64,000 nt of DNA, from assembly GCA_048267165.1 (NCBI GenBank), contig JBLWYD010000008.1, positions 44,381-108,380 on the forward strand, given 5' to 3'. The stretch's first letter is position 1. Every line of letters begins with the position of its first letter. The position numbers were made by a program, and so were the translations under genes. Positions 33,701-42,780 of the stretch are shown here, piece by piece. The stretch comes from PGYR01 sp048267165 (GTDB taxonomy: Bacteria; Bacteroidota; Ignavibacteria; Kapaibacteriales; UBA2268). The notes beneath the pieces are model-generated. The model saw nothing but the letters and a program-made list of their open reading frames with translations. It was not told where the DNA came from and ran no database searches.

Positions 33701-35449
33701 CTACTCCTTCTCCAACTTCGCTCTGAGTGTAGGTAATAGTAACTCGCCTCGTAGCTCGTGGGCTTTCAACTTTACGAACTTACCAGTTGGGTCTATTAGC
33801 ATCATTGTCGGGAAGCTGGTTATGCCGTATTGCTCGAGTACTCCTTTGGCATATCCGCTAAGAGCGACTGTGTTCGTCCACTTCATTTCATTCTTCTTTA
33901 CGTAATCGCTGACTATCTCTACACTGCGGTCGTTAGCAATACTTATCATCTCGAATTTCTCATCGCTGAGGATATTATATGCATCTACCAAAAACGGTGT
34001 TTCCATAACACAAGGGCCACACCAAGTCCCCCAGAAATCGAGCAATACCCATTTACCTCTGTATTCCGATAGCTTTCTTTCTTTTCCATCTATTGTCTTG
34101 AAAGAAAAGTCTGGTGCATAGCTCATAGTGTCTAGTTCTAGCTGGGCTAGGGTCTTTGGTATTCCTGTTTTTGGCCAACTGTCTAGGTCATCGTACTCGG
34201 CTAATTCTTTGAGGTTTTTTATTAGGTATTCCCTATATTTTGGGTCTTTTAATATCTCGTTGGTTGCTAATCGGGAGTATAGCCCATATCTAAGGTAATA
34301 GTTATTTCGTTTGTTCTTTGATTTTGCAAATAGTGCTTCGAGTATATCTAGATAATACTGTGGGTTATCTTTGAATTCTTTGGTGTTTATCACATCGTTG
34401 AACTCAGCATAAAATACCGTCGGCAGCATCTGCAATGTTTGCAGTATCTCATACTTATCTTCCCAAGACTTGAGCGAATCAGGAGCACTGAGCAAATCCA
34501 TTTTCGTTAGATTCAGATAGTCTGTTAGATAGGGCGAATCCACTATTGCCAGCAAGCTATCATTAGTGCTGATATACCTACGGAACTTCATAATAGTCCC
34601 CATTTTTCGGCGATCTAGCTCAGCCGAATCGAGGTTCTTTATTGCTTCATTGTTATACTGCATTACATAATAATAGAAATTCTGTCTCAAGCGAGAAACC
34701 TCAGGTAGTGGCAACAATCTAAGAACCTCATTGTACTGGGTATTCACCGGTGAATTCACCCATTTGCCTACGCTTGGTCTTTGCTCTTCGGGGTCATCGG
34801 AATACCTATATTGTGATAGGTCAATACTAAATGAAAGTATTTTTTTCTTAGTTACGGCAACCGCATAGTAATCGCCATTATTATCGTATTTCCATTTCCC
34901 TTTGTGTTCTGCTGGTGTGTTTGAACTTTCACGGAAGAATAGAGTATATTTTACAGTATCTTCGCCTTTACCAACTAGATTAGCATATTTCTTATCATTG
35001 AAATCGACTCGGAGCTTAACGAATCTGGAATAACCTATTTTCAGTTTTTCCATTGTCCTGCCCTTGCTCGTGTATATCATCACCCCTACGGAATCGAATT
35101 TCTCTGGGACAGCACGGGTTAGGAGTATAGCTTCTACTCTGGGGTTTGTGTCACCCTCTATGTAATTGGTTATATACGATTGATACCCAGGGGCAGCGAG
35201 GTGAATAGCAGCATAGTTGATACTAGTTGGTATTGGCACTTTGAACTCACCATTCGGCTCTGCTTGGACTATTTTCATCAGGTTATCATCACTACTTCCG
35301 AAGCGATTATAATAGATATAGACCTCTCTTTTGGCGTCTCCCCCATCGGCTAGAGTGATTTTACCAGTTATGTATTTCATCTCTTCTTCGCTGTACAAAG
35401 AGAGGGAGAAACAGACTAATAGTCCGAATATTATGTATAATCTCTTCAT
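33701..35449 (-). CDS. Exported thioredoxin-domain protein, TlpA-like (copy 1)
   Basis: A 582-aa paralogue of the downstream gene. The ATG at 35447-35449 gives a clean signal peptide (MKRLYIIFGLLVCFSLSLYS); an ATG four codons earlier is possible. Shared features include the VNSPVNTQYNE block (VNSPVNHQYSE in the other copy), the DSPYLTDYL block and the C-terminal TlpA-like domain with WGTWCGPC (Cys477, Cys480). The N-terminal domain is unassigned but conserved between the two copies. Probable periplasmic redox protein. Confidence 0.85.
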   Translation of the reverse strand: MKRLYIIFGLLVCFSLSLYSEEEMKYITGKITLADGGDAKREVYIYYNRFGSSDDNLMKIVQAEPNGEFKVPIPTSINYAAIHLAAPGYQSYITNYIEGDTNPRVEAILLTRAVPEKFDSVGVMIYTSKGRTMEKLKIGYSRFVKLRVDFNDKKYANLVGKGEDTVKYTLFFRESSNTPAEHKGKWKYDNNGDYYAVAVTKKKILSFSIDLSQYRYSDDPEEQRPSVGKWVNSPVNTQYNEVLRLLPLPEVSRLRQNFYYYVMQYNNEAIKNLDSAELDRRKMGTIMKFRRYISTNDSLLAIVDSPYLTDYLNLTKMDLLSAPDSLKSWEDKYEILQTLQMLPTVFYAEFNDVINTKEFKDNPQYYLDILEALFAKSKNKRNNYYLRYGLYSRLATNEILKDPKYREYLIKNLKELAEYDDLDSWPKTGIPKTLAQLELDTMSYAPDFSFKTIDGKERKLSEYRGKWVLLDFWGTWCGPCVMETPFLVDAYNILSDEKFEMISIANDRSVEIVSDYVKKNEMKWTNTVALSGYAKGVLEQYGITSFPTMMLIDPTGKFVKLKAHELRGELLLPTLRAKLEKE

Positions 35450-35659
35450 CAGAAATTCCAATATTGCTTCATAATAACAAGATACAAAAAGTAAATTTAC
35501 AAAATATTAATGGAGTAAGGAAATGTGTGGCGAATGTTGTTTTTTGCATTATGAATTTATTTATTTGAATCTATTTTTGTAATTTCAATTATCGATTGAA
35601 GATTTAGACAGTATTTTTTCAAATAGATTTCAAGTAATTATTCAACTACGAGGTAAATT

Positions 35660-36208
35660 ATGACTCCAGAAGAAAAGATGATAGACAGTATTGAGAAGAA
35701 CACTGGCAAGCCGATTAGCCATTGGATACAAGTTGTAAAGAAATCTGGTATTGAAAAGCACAAAGAGATGATAAACTTCCTTAAAGAAGAGCACTGCTTT
35801 ACTTATGGGTTTGCTAATCTTGTTGTTCATAAGGCCAAAAAGTCAGATGCGGAATCTGTTTCTCAGAGTGAAGATTTGGTTGATTTACAGTATAATGGAA
35901 AAGAAAGTTTACGACCTATCTACGAGAGTTTAATGTCTGAAATCTCTAAATTTGGTGAAGTTGAAGTTGCTCCTAAGAAGGCATACGTAAGTCTTAGAGG
36001 TAAAAAGCAGTTCGCACTAATCCAACCCTCAACAAAATCTAGATTAGATATAGGAATAAACTCTAAGAAACTAGAAATAACTGACAGATTAGAAAAGTCA
36101 GGTAGCTTTAATTCTATGTGCTCGCATAGAATTAGACTAACCGATGCATCACAAGTAGATAATGAATTAATCAGTTGGCTTAAAGCTGCTTTTGAAGAGG
36201 CGAAATAA
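35660..36208 (+). CDS. DUF4287/DUF5655 protein
   Basis: A 182-aa cytoplasmic protein with two small domains. The N-terminal DUF4287 part has the pattern MIDSIEKNTGKPISHW, LKEEHCFTYGFANLVV. The C-terminal DUF5655 part begins near residue 80 (LRPIYESLMSEI) with PKKAYVSLRGKKQFALIQP. The function of this domain pair is unknown; DUF5655 is sometimes linked to nucleases. No partner gene is evident. Confidence 0.85.
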   Translation: MTPEEKMIDSIEKNTGKPISHWIQVVKKSGIEKHKEMINFLKEEHCFTYGFANLVVHKAKKSDAESVSQSEDLVDLQYNGKESLRPIYESLMSEISKFGEVEVAPKKAYVSLRGKKQFALIQPSTKSRLDIGINSKKLEITDRLEKSGSFNSMCSHRIRLTDASQVDNELISWLKAAFEEAK

Positions 36209-36351
36209 TTTTCTTTAAGTACTCTTCAAATTTATCACTCCATATTTCGTTGCTCCATTCTATAGTGTGTCATTTTTCACTAAAATATTTAGGAATTTTG
36301 GCTATCTATAATTAAATTGAAATCTATACAAACAATAAAAATGCTAATAAT

Positions 36352-37188
36352 ATGGCTTGGTTTAAAAGATCAGAACAGAATATAAAAAATGATGGCCACA
36401 GGAATATGCCAGACGGTCTATGGACTAAGGCGCCTAATGGTAATATAATATATAAGAAAGAGTTAGAGGACAATCTATACACTGACCCTGCTAGTGATCA
36501 TCACTTCCGTATCAGCGTAAAAGAATATGTTCAGATAATATTCGATGATGGTACATTCAAAGAAACTCATAAGAAAGTTCGCTCTGCTGACCCACTAGAG
36601 TTCGAAGATACTAAAGCGTATAAAGACAGATTAGCAGCAGCTTACAAGAAATCAGACAGCTCAGATGCCCTAACAACAGGACACGGCAAGATAAATGGTA
36701 AGAAAGCTTCTTTCGCTTGTATGAACTTCGATTTCATCGGTGGGAGTATGGGTTCCGTAGTTGGCGAAAAATTCGTCCGTGCAACTCATTACGCTATCAA
36801 GAACAAATGTCCTCTAATCGTTATCTCCGCATCTGGTGGAGCTAGAATGCAAGAAGCCGTGATATCACTAATGCAAATGGCAAAGACAAGTGTTGCCCTA
36901 GCTCAGTTAGATGATGCAGGATTGCCTTTCATTTCTATACTTTCAGACCCCACAACTGGTGGTGTGAGTGCTAGTTTTGCAATGTTGGGCGATGTAATAA
37001 TAGCAGAACCCGGAGCATTAATCGGATTTGCTGGACCAAGAGTAATTGAGCAAACTATCAAACGCAAGTTACCAGAAGGTTTCCAAACATCTGAATTCTT
37101 ACTAGAACACGGATTCGTAGATATGATAATCCATAGAAAACAATTAAAAGAAGAGCTAACTAAAATCATAGATTGGTTTGGGTTCTAA
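36352..37188 (+). CDS. accD: Acetyl-CoA carboxylase beta subunit, zinc ribbon lost
   Basis: A 278-aa carboxyltransferase subunit for malonyl-CoA synthesis. The catalytic crotonase-type core is intact: FIGGSMGSVVGEKF, ISASGGARMQEA, DPTTGGVSASFAMLGD and GFAGPRVIEQTI. The N-terminal segment aligns with the usual zinc ribbon (LWTK..., then IYKKELEDNL, then HHFRIS), but all four cysteines are replaced: Ala27, Gly30, Asp45 and Ser48. The frame and spacing are otherwise conserved, so this is substitution and not deletion. accA is not in the window. The next gene overlaps its 3' end by 11 bp. Confidence 0.95.
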   Translation: MAWFKRSEQNIKNDGHRNMPDGLWTKAPNGNIIYKKELEDNLYTDPASDHHFRISVKEYVQIIFDDGTFKETHKKVRSADPLEFEDTKAYKDRLAAAYKKSDSSDALTTGHGKINGKKASFACMNFDFIGGSMGSVVGEKFVRATHYAIKNKCPLIVISASGGARMQEAVISLMQMAKTSVALAQLDDAGLPFISILSDPTTGGVSASFAMLGDVIIAEPGALIGFAGPRVIEQTIKRKLPEGFQTSEFLLEHGFVDMIIHRKQLKEELTKIIDWFGF

Positions 37189-37960
37189 TAGAACCATATT
37201 AATTGTACTAATCTCAATCTGTTTTATACCAAATACAGTTTTATCAGCTCAGTATCACTTGCGAGAGATGGCTTATGTCACTATTGGTGGTGTATTTGGT
37301 GCTAGTTCTGCCAATTTCCAAGATGACTACCAAAATATAATAGGTGGCAATTCACTTGATTTCCGGGACACTCCAGCATTGGGTGGTGGACTGAAATTCT
37401 GGCTAGAAGACCATTACCGATTATCAATAGCCGCCGATTACTTCGATTCCAAATCATCTGATTCTTATACTGAATTCGACTCTTTGTCATTTGGGACAGT
37501 CACTCGCGATATTTACAATGAATTTAATATTTCCTCAATTCCAATAGTTGTATCATTAGACTATATCCCTATCGAGCAGCAATTTAAAACTTATGCTTCC
37601 ATTGGCGCAGGTGTATTAGTTTCTAGTGTTAATTGGACTGAAAAAGTGTACTCAAATAGAACTTCAGACACAAGAACAGGTGGTACTCATTATGACGCAA
37701 CTGACATATTCCCATTAGTACGAGGAGCATTGGGGATGGAACTCGATTTCGACAAATCTGTGGTAGGAAATGTCATCGGCAATCTAACAATTGAGCTGAG
37801 ATACACGTATATGTTTAGAAATGTAGATATGTATAGTAATATTAAAAATCAATTAGGAGCTGAATCGTCTCAATTAGGGAACTCAGTAGAGTTGATACCA
37901 GGTTATTTGTCATTGAATCTACAATTTGGGATAGAATATTTCCAAACAATTGGTAAATAA
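37178..37960 (+). CDS. Outer-membrane beta-barrel protein
   Basis: A 260-aa exported protein beginning with a TTG (37178) inside the accD 3' end; no ATG precedes the signal peptide (ILIVLISICFIPNTVLSAQ). Alternating hydrophobic strands with Gly/aromatic residues (AYVTIGGVFGASS, FKTYASIGAGVLVSS, LTIELRYTYMFRNVDM, YLSLNLQFGIEYF) indicate an eight-strand-type outer-membrane barrel. Its role is unknown. Tight coupling to accD may be accidental or may share a promoter. Confidence 0.75.
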   Translation: MGSNRTILIVLISICFIPNTVLSAQYHLREMAYVTIGGVFGASSANFQDDYQNIIGGNSLDFRDTPALGGGLKFWLEDHYRLSIAADYFDSKSSDSYTEFDSLSFGTVTRDIYNEFNISSIPIVVSLDYIPIEQQFKTYASIGAGVLVSSVNWTEKVYSNRTSDTRTGGTHYDATDIFPLVRGALGMELDFDKSVVGNVIGNLTIELRYTYMFRNVDMYSNIKNQLGAESSQLGNSVELIPGYLSLNLQFGIEYFQTIGK

Positions 37961-38026
37961 CATTTTTTTCATTAGATTGTTAGTAATAACGTTCATTCAA
38001 AATATATAAATGCTAGGGAGGCAAAG

Positions 38027-38362
38027 ATGACAACAGAAGTAACTTTCAGACACTTTGATGCTAAAAAACATCCGACATTACACGATATGGCATTAGAGTC
38101 AGCCGATAGATTTACTCATTTCAATAATTCTATATTGAGTACTCATGTTGAATTCAGAAATGAACCAGTAGAGAAAGTAGTAGAGTTTAGAGTAAATGCA
38201 AATGGGAAGGTAATTGTCTCAAGTGACAGCACTGACGATTTTAAAAAGAGTCTTGCAGGTGCTGAAGACAAATTAATAAGACAATTAAAGAAATTGAAGA
38301 CTAAATCGAATAATCACGACCACGAAAAATTCGAACCAGAGACTGATAAACCAGAATATTAA
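38027..38362 (+). CDS. hpf: Ribosome hibernation promoting factor, short form
   Basis: A 111-aa protein of the HPF/YfiA family that binds the 30S subunit and silences ribosomes in stationary phase. It shows the beta-alpha-beta pattern TEVTFRHFDAKKHPTLHDMA, VEFRVNANGKVI, DDFKKSLAGAEDKLIRQLKKLK. The C-terminal dimerisation domain of long HPF is absent. GGGAGG precedes the ATG (38016 region). It is directly upstream of hprK, a common order. Confidence 0.85.
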   Translation: MTTEVTFRHFDAKKHPTLHDMALESADRFTHFNNSILSTHVEFRNEPVEKVVEFRVNANGKVIVSSDSTDDFKKSLAGAEDKLIRQLKKLKTKSNNHDHEKFEPETDKPEY

Positions 38363-38372
38363 TCAATATCGG

Positions 38373-38399
38373 AAGGACATATACAAACAATATGTCCTT
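38373..38399 (+). terminator. Hairpin between hpf and hprK
   Basis: AAGGACATAT (38373-38382) pairs perfectly with ATATGTCCTT (38390-38399), followed by a short U-rich stretch (TTCTTATTT). It looks like an attenuator or terminator ending 9 bases before the hprK ATG, where a ribosome site would normally lie. Confidence 0.65.
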
Positions 38400-38407
38400 T
38401 CTTATTT

Positions 38408-39418
38408 ATGTATAATAACCTAAAAGTAATAAGAAAAAAAGAAGTGCTAGTTGAAGCACTATTGAACTCCCCCCTCAACTTGAAGGTTATGACCGGTGAT
38501 GTAGGGATGGAGAATTCTATTACTGAATCGAATATGTATAGGCCACAACTTGCTTTGGCGGGATTCACCGAATTATTTACATATAGCAATGTACAAGTAG
38601 TAGGGAATACAGAGATTTACTATCTCCGTTCTTTGGATTTGGAGAAAAGAAAACAAGCTTTCAAGAACATTGTTCAATTTGATGTACCATGTATTATTAT
38701 AACTAATGGTAATCAGTTCCACGATGAACTAGTTGAACTAGCTATTGAAAACAATACTCCTGTTCTTTCTACAGACAAAGACACTACAACTGCTGTTTCT
38801 ATATTATCTGTATTTTTGAATGATCAGTTTTCACCTCATGTTACTATCCACGGCTCTTTTATGGATGTCTATGGAGTGGGAATACTATTCACAGGTGGTA
38901 GTGGCATTGGTAAGAGCGAGATAGCTCTCGACTTAGTAGAGCGAGGTCATAGACTAGTCGCTGACGATATAGTTATACTCAATAATAACACAGGAACAGC
39001 TCTGATGGGTACTGGTACTAACTTAGTCCAGCACTTTATGGAAATCAGAGGTCTAGGTATAATTGATGTTAGGCGTATGTTTGGTATTCGCTCTATCAGA
39101 TATCAGAAAAGATTAGAAATAATAGTAGAACTAGAAGTATGGGACAGCAATGGCGACTATACTAGAACAGGGTTGGAAGAAAATACTTCCAAAATATTAG
39201 GCGTAGATATCACAACTGTTAAGTTGCCTATATTTCCTGGTAAAAATATTACAGTAATTGCAGAAGTAATAGCACTCAATTACTTACTAAAAACTTATGG
39301 CTATAATGCTTCGGAAGTATTCACTCAGAAGCTAAATGATACGATAATGAAGAAGAATACAGATAAAAACTTCACAGATGAAAGAATAATTAATTATTTC
39401 CAAGGCGATTTAGAATAA
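38408..39418 (+). CDS. hprK: HPr kinase/phosphorylase
   Basis: A 336-aa enzyme that phosphorylates and dephosphorylates HPr or an HPr-like protein on serine. It has the N-terminal INxPxLALAGF-like block (MYRPQLALAGF), GVGILFTGGSGIGKSE with the P-loop at 163-170, RGHRLVADD, and the family signature EIRGLGIIDV (212-221). No PTS gene is present here, so it may serve a regulatory HPr. It has no clear ribosome site; a hairpin ends 9 bases before its ATG. Confidence 0.95.
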   Translation: MYNNLKVIRKKEVLVEALLNSPLNLKVMTGDVGMENSITESNMYRPQLALAGFTELFTYSNVQVVGNTEIYYLRSLDLEKRKQAFKNIVQFDVPCIIITNGNQFHDELVELAIENNTPVLSTDKDTTTAVSILSVFLNDQFSPHVTIHGSFMDVYGVGILFTGGSGIGKSEIALDLVERGHRLVADDIVILNNNTGTALMGTGTNLVQHFMEIRGLGIIDVRRMFGIRSIRYQKRLEIIVELEVWDSNGDYTRTGLEENTSKILGVDITTVKLPIFPGKNITVIAEVIALNYLLKTYGYNASEVFTQKLNDTIMKKNTDKNFTDERIINYFQGDLE

Positions 39419-39432
39419 TCGAGAATAAATAT

Positions 39433-41376
39433 ATGATTAGAAAAATACTACTACCCCTATTGCTAATTGCTTTCTTAGCAACAGCTATGAAGTCTAATGC
39501 AGATGAACCACATATCAGATTCCAGACCAAAACCTCTAAAACTGAGATAAAGGCTGGTGAAGAGTTCTATGTTTTAGTAAATATGGATATTGATAAGTAC
39601 TGGTACACATATGATTTCATAGATCAGATAAGTAGTGAAGGAATTGGTCCGAATACAACTGAAATAGTAGTACTTAGCGCTGAGTTTGCGGAGTCTAATG
39701 GTAATGTATTAAAGCCAACTCCTTTGAAGAAATTTGATGAAGGTTTTGAGATGGATGTAACATATTACAAAGGAAACTTTGATGTAATTGTACCACTCAA
39801 AGCTCTGAAAGATATTACTATTGGTAAAGACGCTTTGGAATTAGAAGTATATCTTCAACTTTGTGATACGGTTAGATGTTTGCCTCCTGAACCGTATTCA
39901 TTAATAGTAAGTGCAGACACTTACAATTCTGATGAAAATGAATCAATTCTTGCTGCAAGTACTACAAAGCTAGAAGAAGGAGATGACCACAAAGAAGAAC
40001 CTATAATAACAGAGTCAAGCGCTGAGATTGAAGAAAGTAAAAAGAAAGGCATTTGGTCTTTCCTTTGGTTTGCTATGTTAGCTGGTGGAGCGGCATTACT
40101 AACACCTTGTGTGTTCCCAATGGTTCCCATTACTGTCTCATTCTTTACTAAAAGAGCGGAACAAACTAAGGCAAAAGGACTTAGAGATTCACTTATATAT
40201 GCGTTAGGAATAATACTAACTTTCACTATACTTGGGTTCGCACTTTCGTGGCTACTCCAAGACTCCGGTGGACTAGGCGGATTCGCTGCAAACGGATGGG
40301 TGAATATACTAATTGCAACCGTTTTCGTAGTATTCGCATTGAATCTTTTCGGAGCATTTGAAATTCAAATACCGACTAGTTTGATGAATAAATTGAACAA
40401 ACAAACGCAAGGATCAGGGATATTTTCTATCCTAGTAATGGGCTTAGTATTCTCACTAACTTCATTTACATGTACTGTACCATTTGTTGGTTCTGCATTG
40501 CTTTCAGCATCAGGTGGTGAGTGGTTCTACCCAATCATTGGTATGATAGGATTCTCGACAGTATTTGCATTACCATTCTTCATATTTGCACTTATTCCCT
40601 CTGCTATGAACAAGCTTCCAAAAGCTGGTGGTTGGATGAATAATGTAAAAGTTGTAATGGGATTTTTAGAAGTAGCAGCAGCAGTCAAATTCATCAGTAA
40701 TGTTGATTTAGTTTGGGGTTGGGGTATTATGCCAAGAGAGATGTTCATAGCAATATGGATAATCTGTGGTGTATTAATCGTAGCATACTTACTAGGTGCA
40801 TTCAAGATGAAAATGGACTCTGATTTGAATAACTTAGGTGCTCTAAGAGTAATCTGGGCTATCGTATTCGGGGCAATAACTATTTTCTTAATACCTGGAT
40901 TATTCGGTAAGAATATGGGCGAGCTAGATGCATTCCTTCCTCCTCAAGGGTACTTGAACGCAAACGTATCATCAGCTTCTGCTGGAGGTGGTACTATGTT
41001 CGGTGAGTCTGGTGAAAAAACAGTCTGGCTTCATAACTATGAAGAAGCATTAGCTTTAGCTAAGAAAGAAAACAAACCAGTTTTTATAGATTTTACTGGT
41101 TGGACTTGTACTAATTGTAGATGGATGGAATCTAATGTATTCCCTCTTCCGCAAGTAAAAGAGTACTTTAAAGGCATGATAAATGTGAAGCTATACACAG
41201 ATAGAAGAGAAGAGCCAGAGCTTAGTAACAAAGAATTTCAGAAAACTATGTTCAATTCTATCGAGTTACCACTATACGTGATATTAACTCCAGATGAGAA
41301 ATTAGTTGGAACAAAAGCATTCACAAGAGATTTGCAAGAATTCTTAGACTTTTTAGAGAAAGGTGCTAACTCTTAA
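39433..41376 (+). CDS. dsbD: Thiol:disulfide interchange protein DsbD
   Basis: A 647-aa membrane protein carrying electrons from cytoplasmic thioredoxin to the periplasm. All three modules are present: an N-terminal immunoglobulin-like domain with Cys144 and Cys149 (LCDTVRCLPP); a membrane domain (about 208-490) with Cys226 (LTPCVFPMVP) and Cys347 (SFTCTVPF); and a C-terminal thioredoxin domain with WTCTNC (Cys559, Cys562). It should supply reductant to the exported thioredoxin-domain proteins in this region. It starts 14 bp after hprK. Confidence 0.95.
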   Translation: MIRKILLPLLLIAFLATAMKSNADEPHIRFQTKTSKTEIKAGEEFYVLVNMDIDKYWYTYDFIDQISSEGIGPNTTEIVVLSAEFAESNGNVLKPTPLKKFDEGFEMDVTYYKGNFDVIVPLKALKDITIGKDALELEVYLQLCDTVRCLPPEPYSLIVSADTYNSDENESILAASTTKLEEGDDHKEEPIITESSAEIEESKKKGIWSFLWFAMLAGGAALLTPCVFPMVPITVSFFTKRAEQTKAKGLRDSLIYALGIILTFTILGFALSWLLQDSGGLGGFAANGWVNILIATVFVVFALNLFGAFEIQIPTSLMNKLNKQTQGSGIFSILVMGLVFSLTSFTCTVPFVGSALLSASGGEWFYPIIGMIGFSTVFALPFFIFALIPSAMNKLPKAGGWMNNVKVVMGFLEVAAAVKFISNVDLVWGWGIMPREMFIAIWIICGVLIVAYLLGAFKMKMDSDLNNLGALRVIWAIVFGAITIFLIPGLFGKNMGELDAFLPPQGYLNANVSSASAGGGTMFGESGEKTVWLHNYEEALALAKKENKPVFIDFTGWTCTNCRWMESNVFPLPQVKEYFKGMINVKLYTDRREEPELSNKEFQKTMFNSIELPLYVILTPDEKLVGTKAFTRDLQEFLDFLEKGANS

Positions 41377-41385
41377 TAGAGTTAG
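41366..41385. terminator. Weak hairpin at the end of dsbD
   Basis: CTAACTC (41366-41372) pairs with GAGTTAG (41379-41385), spanning the dsbD stop. No U-tract follows on either strand. It sits between convergent genes and may act as a weak bidirectional stop. Confidence 0.35.
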
Positions 41386-41387
41386 TG

Positions 41388-41831
41388 CTAGTCCTCTTCG
41401 TCGTAGTCATCGAAATCATCGTCAAACTCACTATCTTCGAAATCAGTGTCAAATTCTGAATCAAATTCATCGGAATCATCTAATTGGTCTATCCCAATTT
41501 TATGAGGAGTTTCGTAGATATTACCTTGTATTAATTCATCTTCACCACCAACTAATTTCTGCGAAAGCAAATCAGAATTTTCAAACTTAATAATTATTTT
41601 GTCTTTACTGAAAGTGACTATTCCACCTTCTATATTTATGTCGCTTTCGTATATTTCCACTTCATCTTGATCTAATATACCAGTGGACTTCATAATGATA
41701 AACTCATCATCATCAAGGACTTTGTAATTATCGCCTTTGGACGGCTGTTGTTCTAGCTCATAAGGGGCTATTTCATCGTGTAGTAGCATAAACTCAAGAG
41801 TCTTGTGCCATGCTCTGTATTTGATACTCAT
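41388..41831 (-). CDS. YopX-domain protein with acidic tail
   Basis: A 147-aa protein. Residues 1-115 fit the YopX pattern known mainly from phages and prophages: IKYRAWHKTLEFM, then STGILDQDEVEIYESDI, then GIVTFSKDKIIIKF and the terminal IQGNIYETP. The last 30 residues are almost only Asp, Glu, Ser and Phe, in a repeated D/E-F rhythm. The function is unknown. No other phage gene lies nearby; it stands at the downstream end of a housekeeping run, 50 bp after panC. Confidence 0.75.
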   Translation of the reverse strand: MSIKYRAWHKTLEFMLLHDEIAPYELEQQPSKGDNYKVLDDDEFIIMKSTGILDQDEVEIYESDINIEGGIVTFSKDKIIIKFENSDLLSQKLVGGEDELIQGNIYETPHKIGIDQLDDSDEFDSEFDTDFEDSEFDDDFDDYDEED

Positions 41832-41880
41832 ATCTCATTTCCAAAACATTGATTCTTTAGAAACATAATATAATAATTTT

Positions 41881-42780
41881 TTACTTTAATCCAACTTGAA
41901 ATCTTTCATCTTCGTTGTATTTTGAGATTGGTACTTTAACTACCATATTATCAATTAACCTAGTTTTACCAAGTATAGTACCGAGTAGAAGCACTACATC
42001 TTCCCCCTCTTCAAATTCTATTGGTTCAGATAGGTTACTAGCATCAGCGGCGAGGGCATAATCTATTTTTAGTGTTTCTAATTTTCTAAGGAACTCGTGT
42101 AGGAATGCGTTAATCGTCTTTCTATTCTTTTCACCTGTTTCTATAAATTCTTGTGTTGCCACTAGGGATTGGAAGAGTATCTTCGCTTTGCTTTTCTCTT
42201 CTTCAGTTAAGTACTTATTACGTGAGCTCATAGCAAGTCCATTAGTCTCTCTTACTATAGGACATACTACTATTTCTACTCCCATAAGCATATCTTTAGA
42301 CAAAGCTTTTACCACCAATGTCTGTTGATAGTCCTTCTGACCGAAAAATGCCTTATTTGGTAATGCTGCACTGAATAGCTTAGCCACAACCGTAGCTACA
42401 CCATCAAAGAAATGTGGTCTATATTTCCCTTCGAAGACATAAGCCAAATCTCCAACAGATAAACTAGTAGTAGCTCCCTCTGGGTACATCTCTTCTCTTG
42501 CTGGAGCGAATAGGACATCACAATCTGCATTCTTTGCTAGATTGTAGTCGTGCTCAAAATCTCTTGGGTACGAATCGAAATCCTCGTGGGGAGCGAACTG
42601 AGTAGGGTTAACGAAAAGTGAAGTAATAACTATATCGCATTCGACCGAAGCTCTTGTAATAAGAGATACGTGACCTTGATGAAGAAAGCCCATAGTCGGT
42701 ACAAAACCTACTGTCTTCCCTTTACTACGTTGGTCTATTGAGTACCGTCTTAGCTCTTCTACTTTTCTAATAACTATCAT
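41881..42780 (-). CDS. panC: Pantoate-beta-alanine ligase
   Basis: A 299-aa enzyme joining pantoate and beta-alanine to pantothenate with ATP. It has VPTMGFLHQGHVSLI with the HxGH adenylate-binding motif, SLFVNPTQFAPHEDFDSYPR, FGQKDYQQ and the KMSKS-like SSRNKYL. Length is a little above the usual 280 because of a C-terminal extension. Its ATG overlaps the YigZ stop by one base. panB and panD are not in the window. Confidence 0.96.
   Translation of the reverse strand: MIVIRKVEELRRYSIDQRSKGKTVGFVPTMGFLHQGHVSLITRASVECDIVITSLFVNPTQFAPHEDFDSYPRDFEHDYNLAKNADCDVLFAPAREEMYPEGATTSLSVGDLAYVFEGKYRPHFFDGVATVVAKLFSAALPNKAFFGQKDYQQTLVVKALSKDMLMGVEIVVCPIVRETNGLAMSSRNKYLTEEEKSKAKILFQSLVATQEFIETGEKNRKTINAFLHEFLRKLETLKIDYALAADASNLSEPIEFEEGEDVVLLLGTILGKTRLIDNMVVKVPISKYNEDERFQVGLK

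Noticed and set aside
35550..35630. Long-range inverted repeat before the DUF4287 gene
   Set aside because: Arms of about 12 bp with a gap and a long AT-rich spacer; this is expected by chance in such AT-rich DNA.
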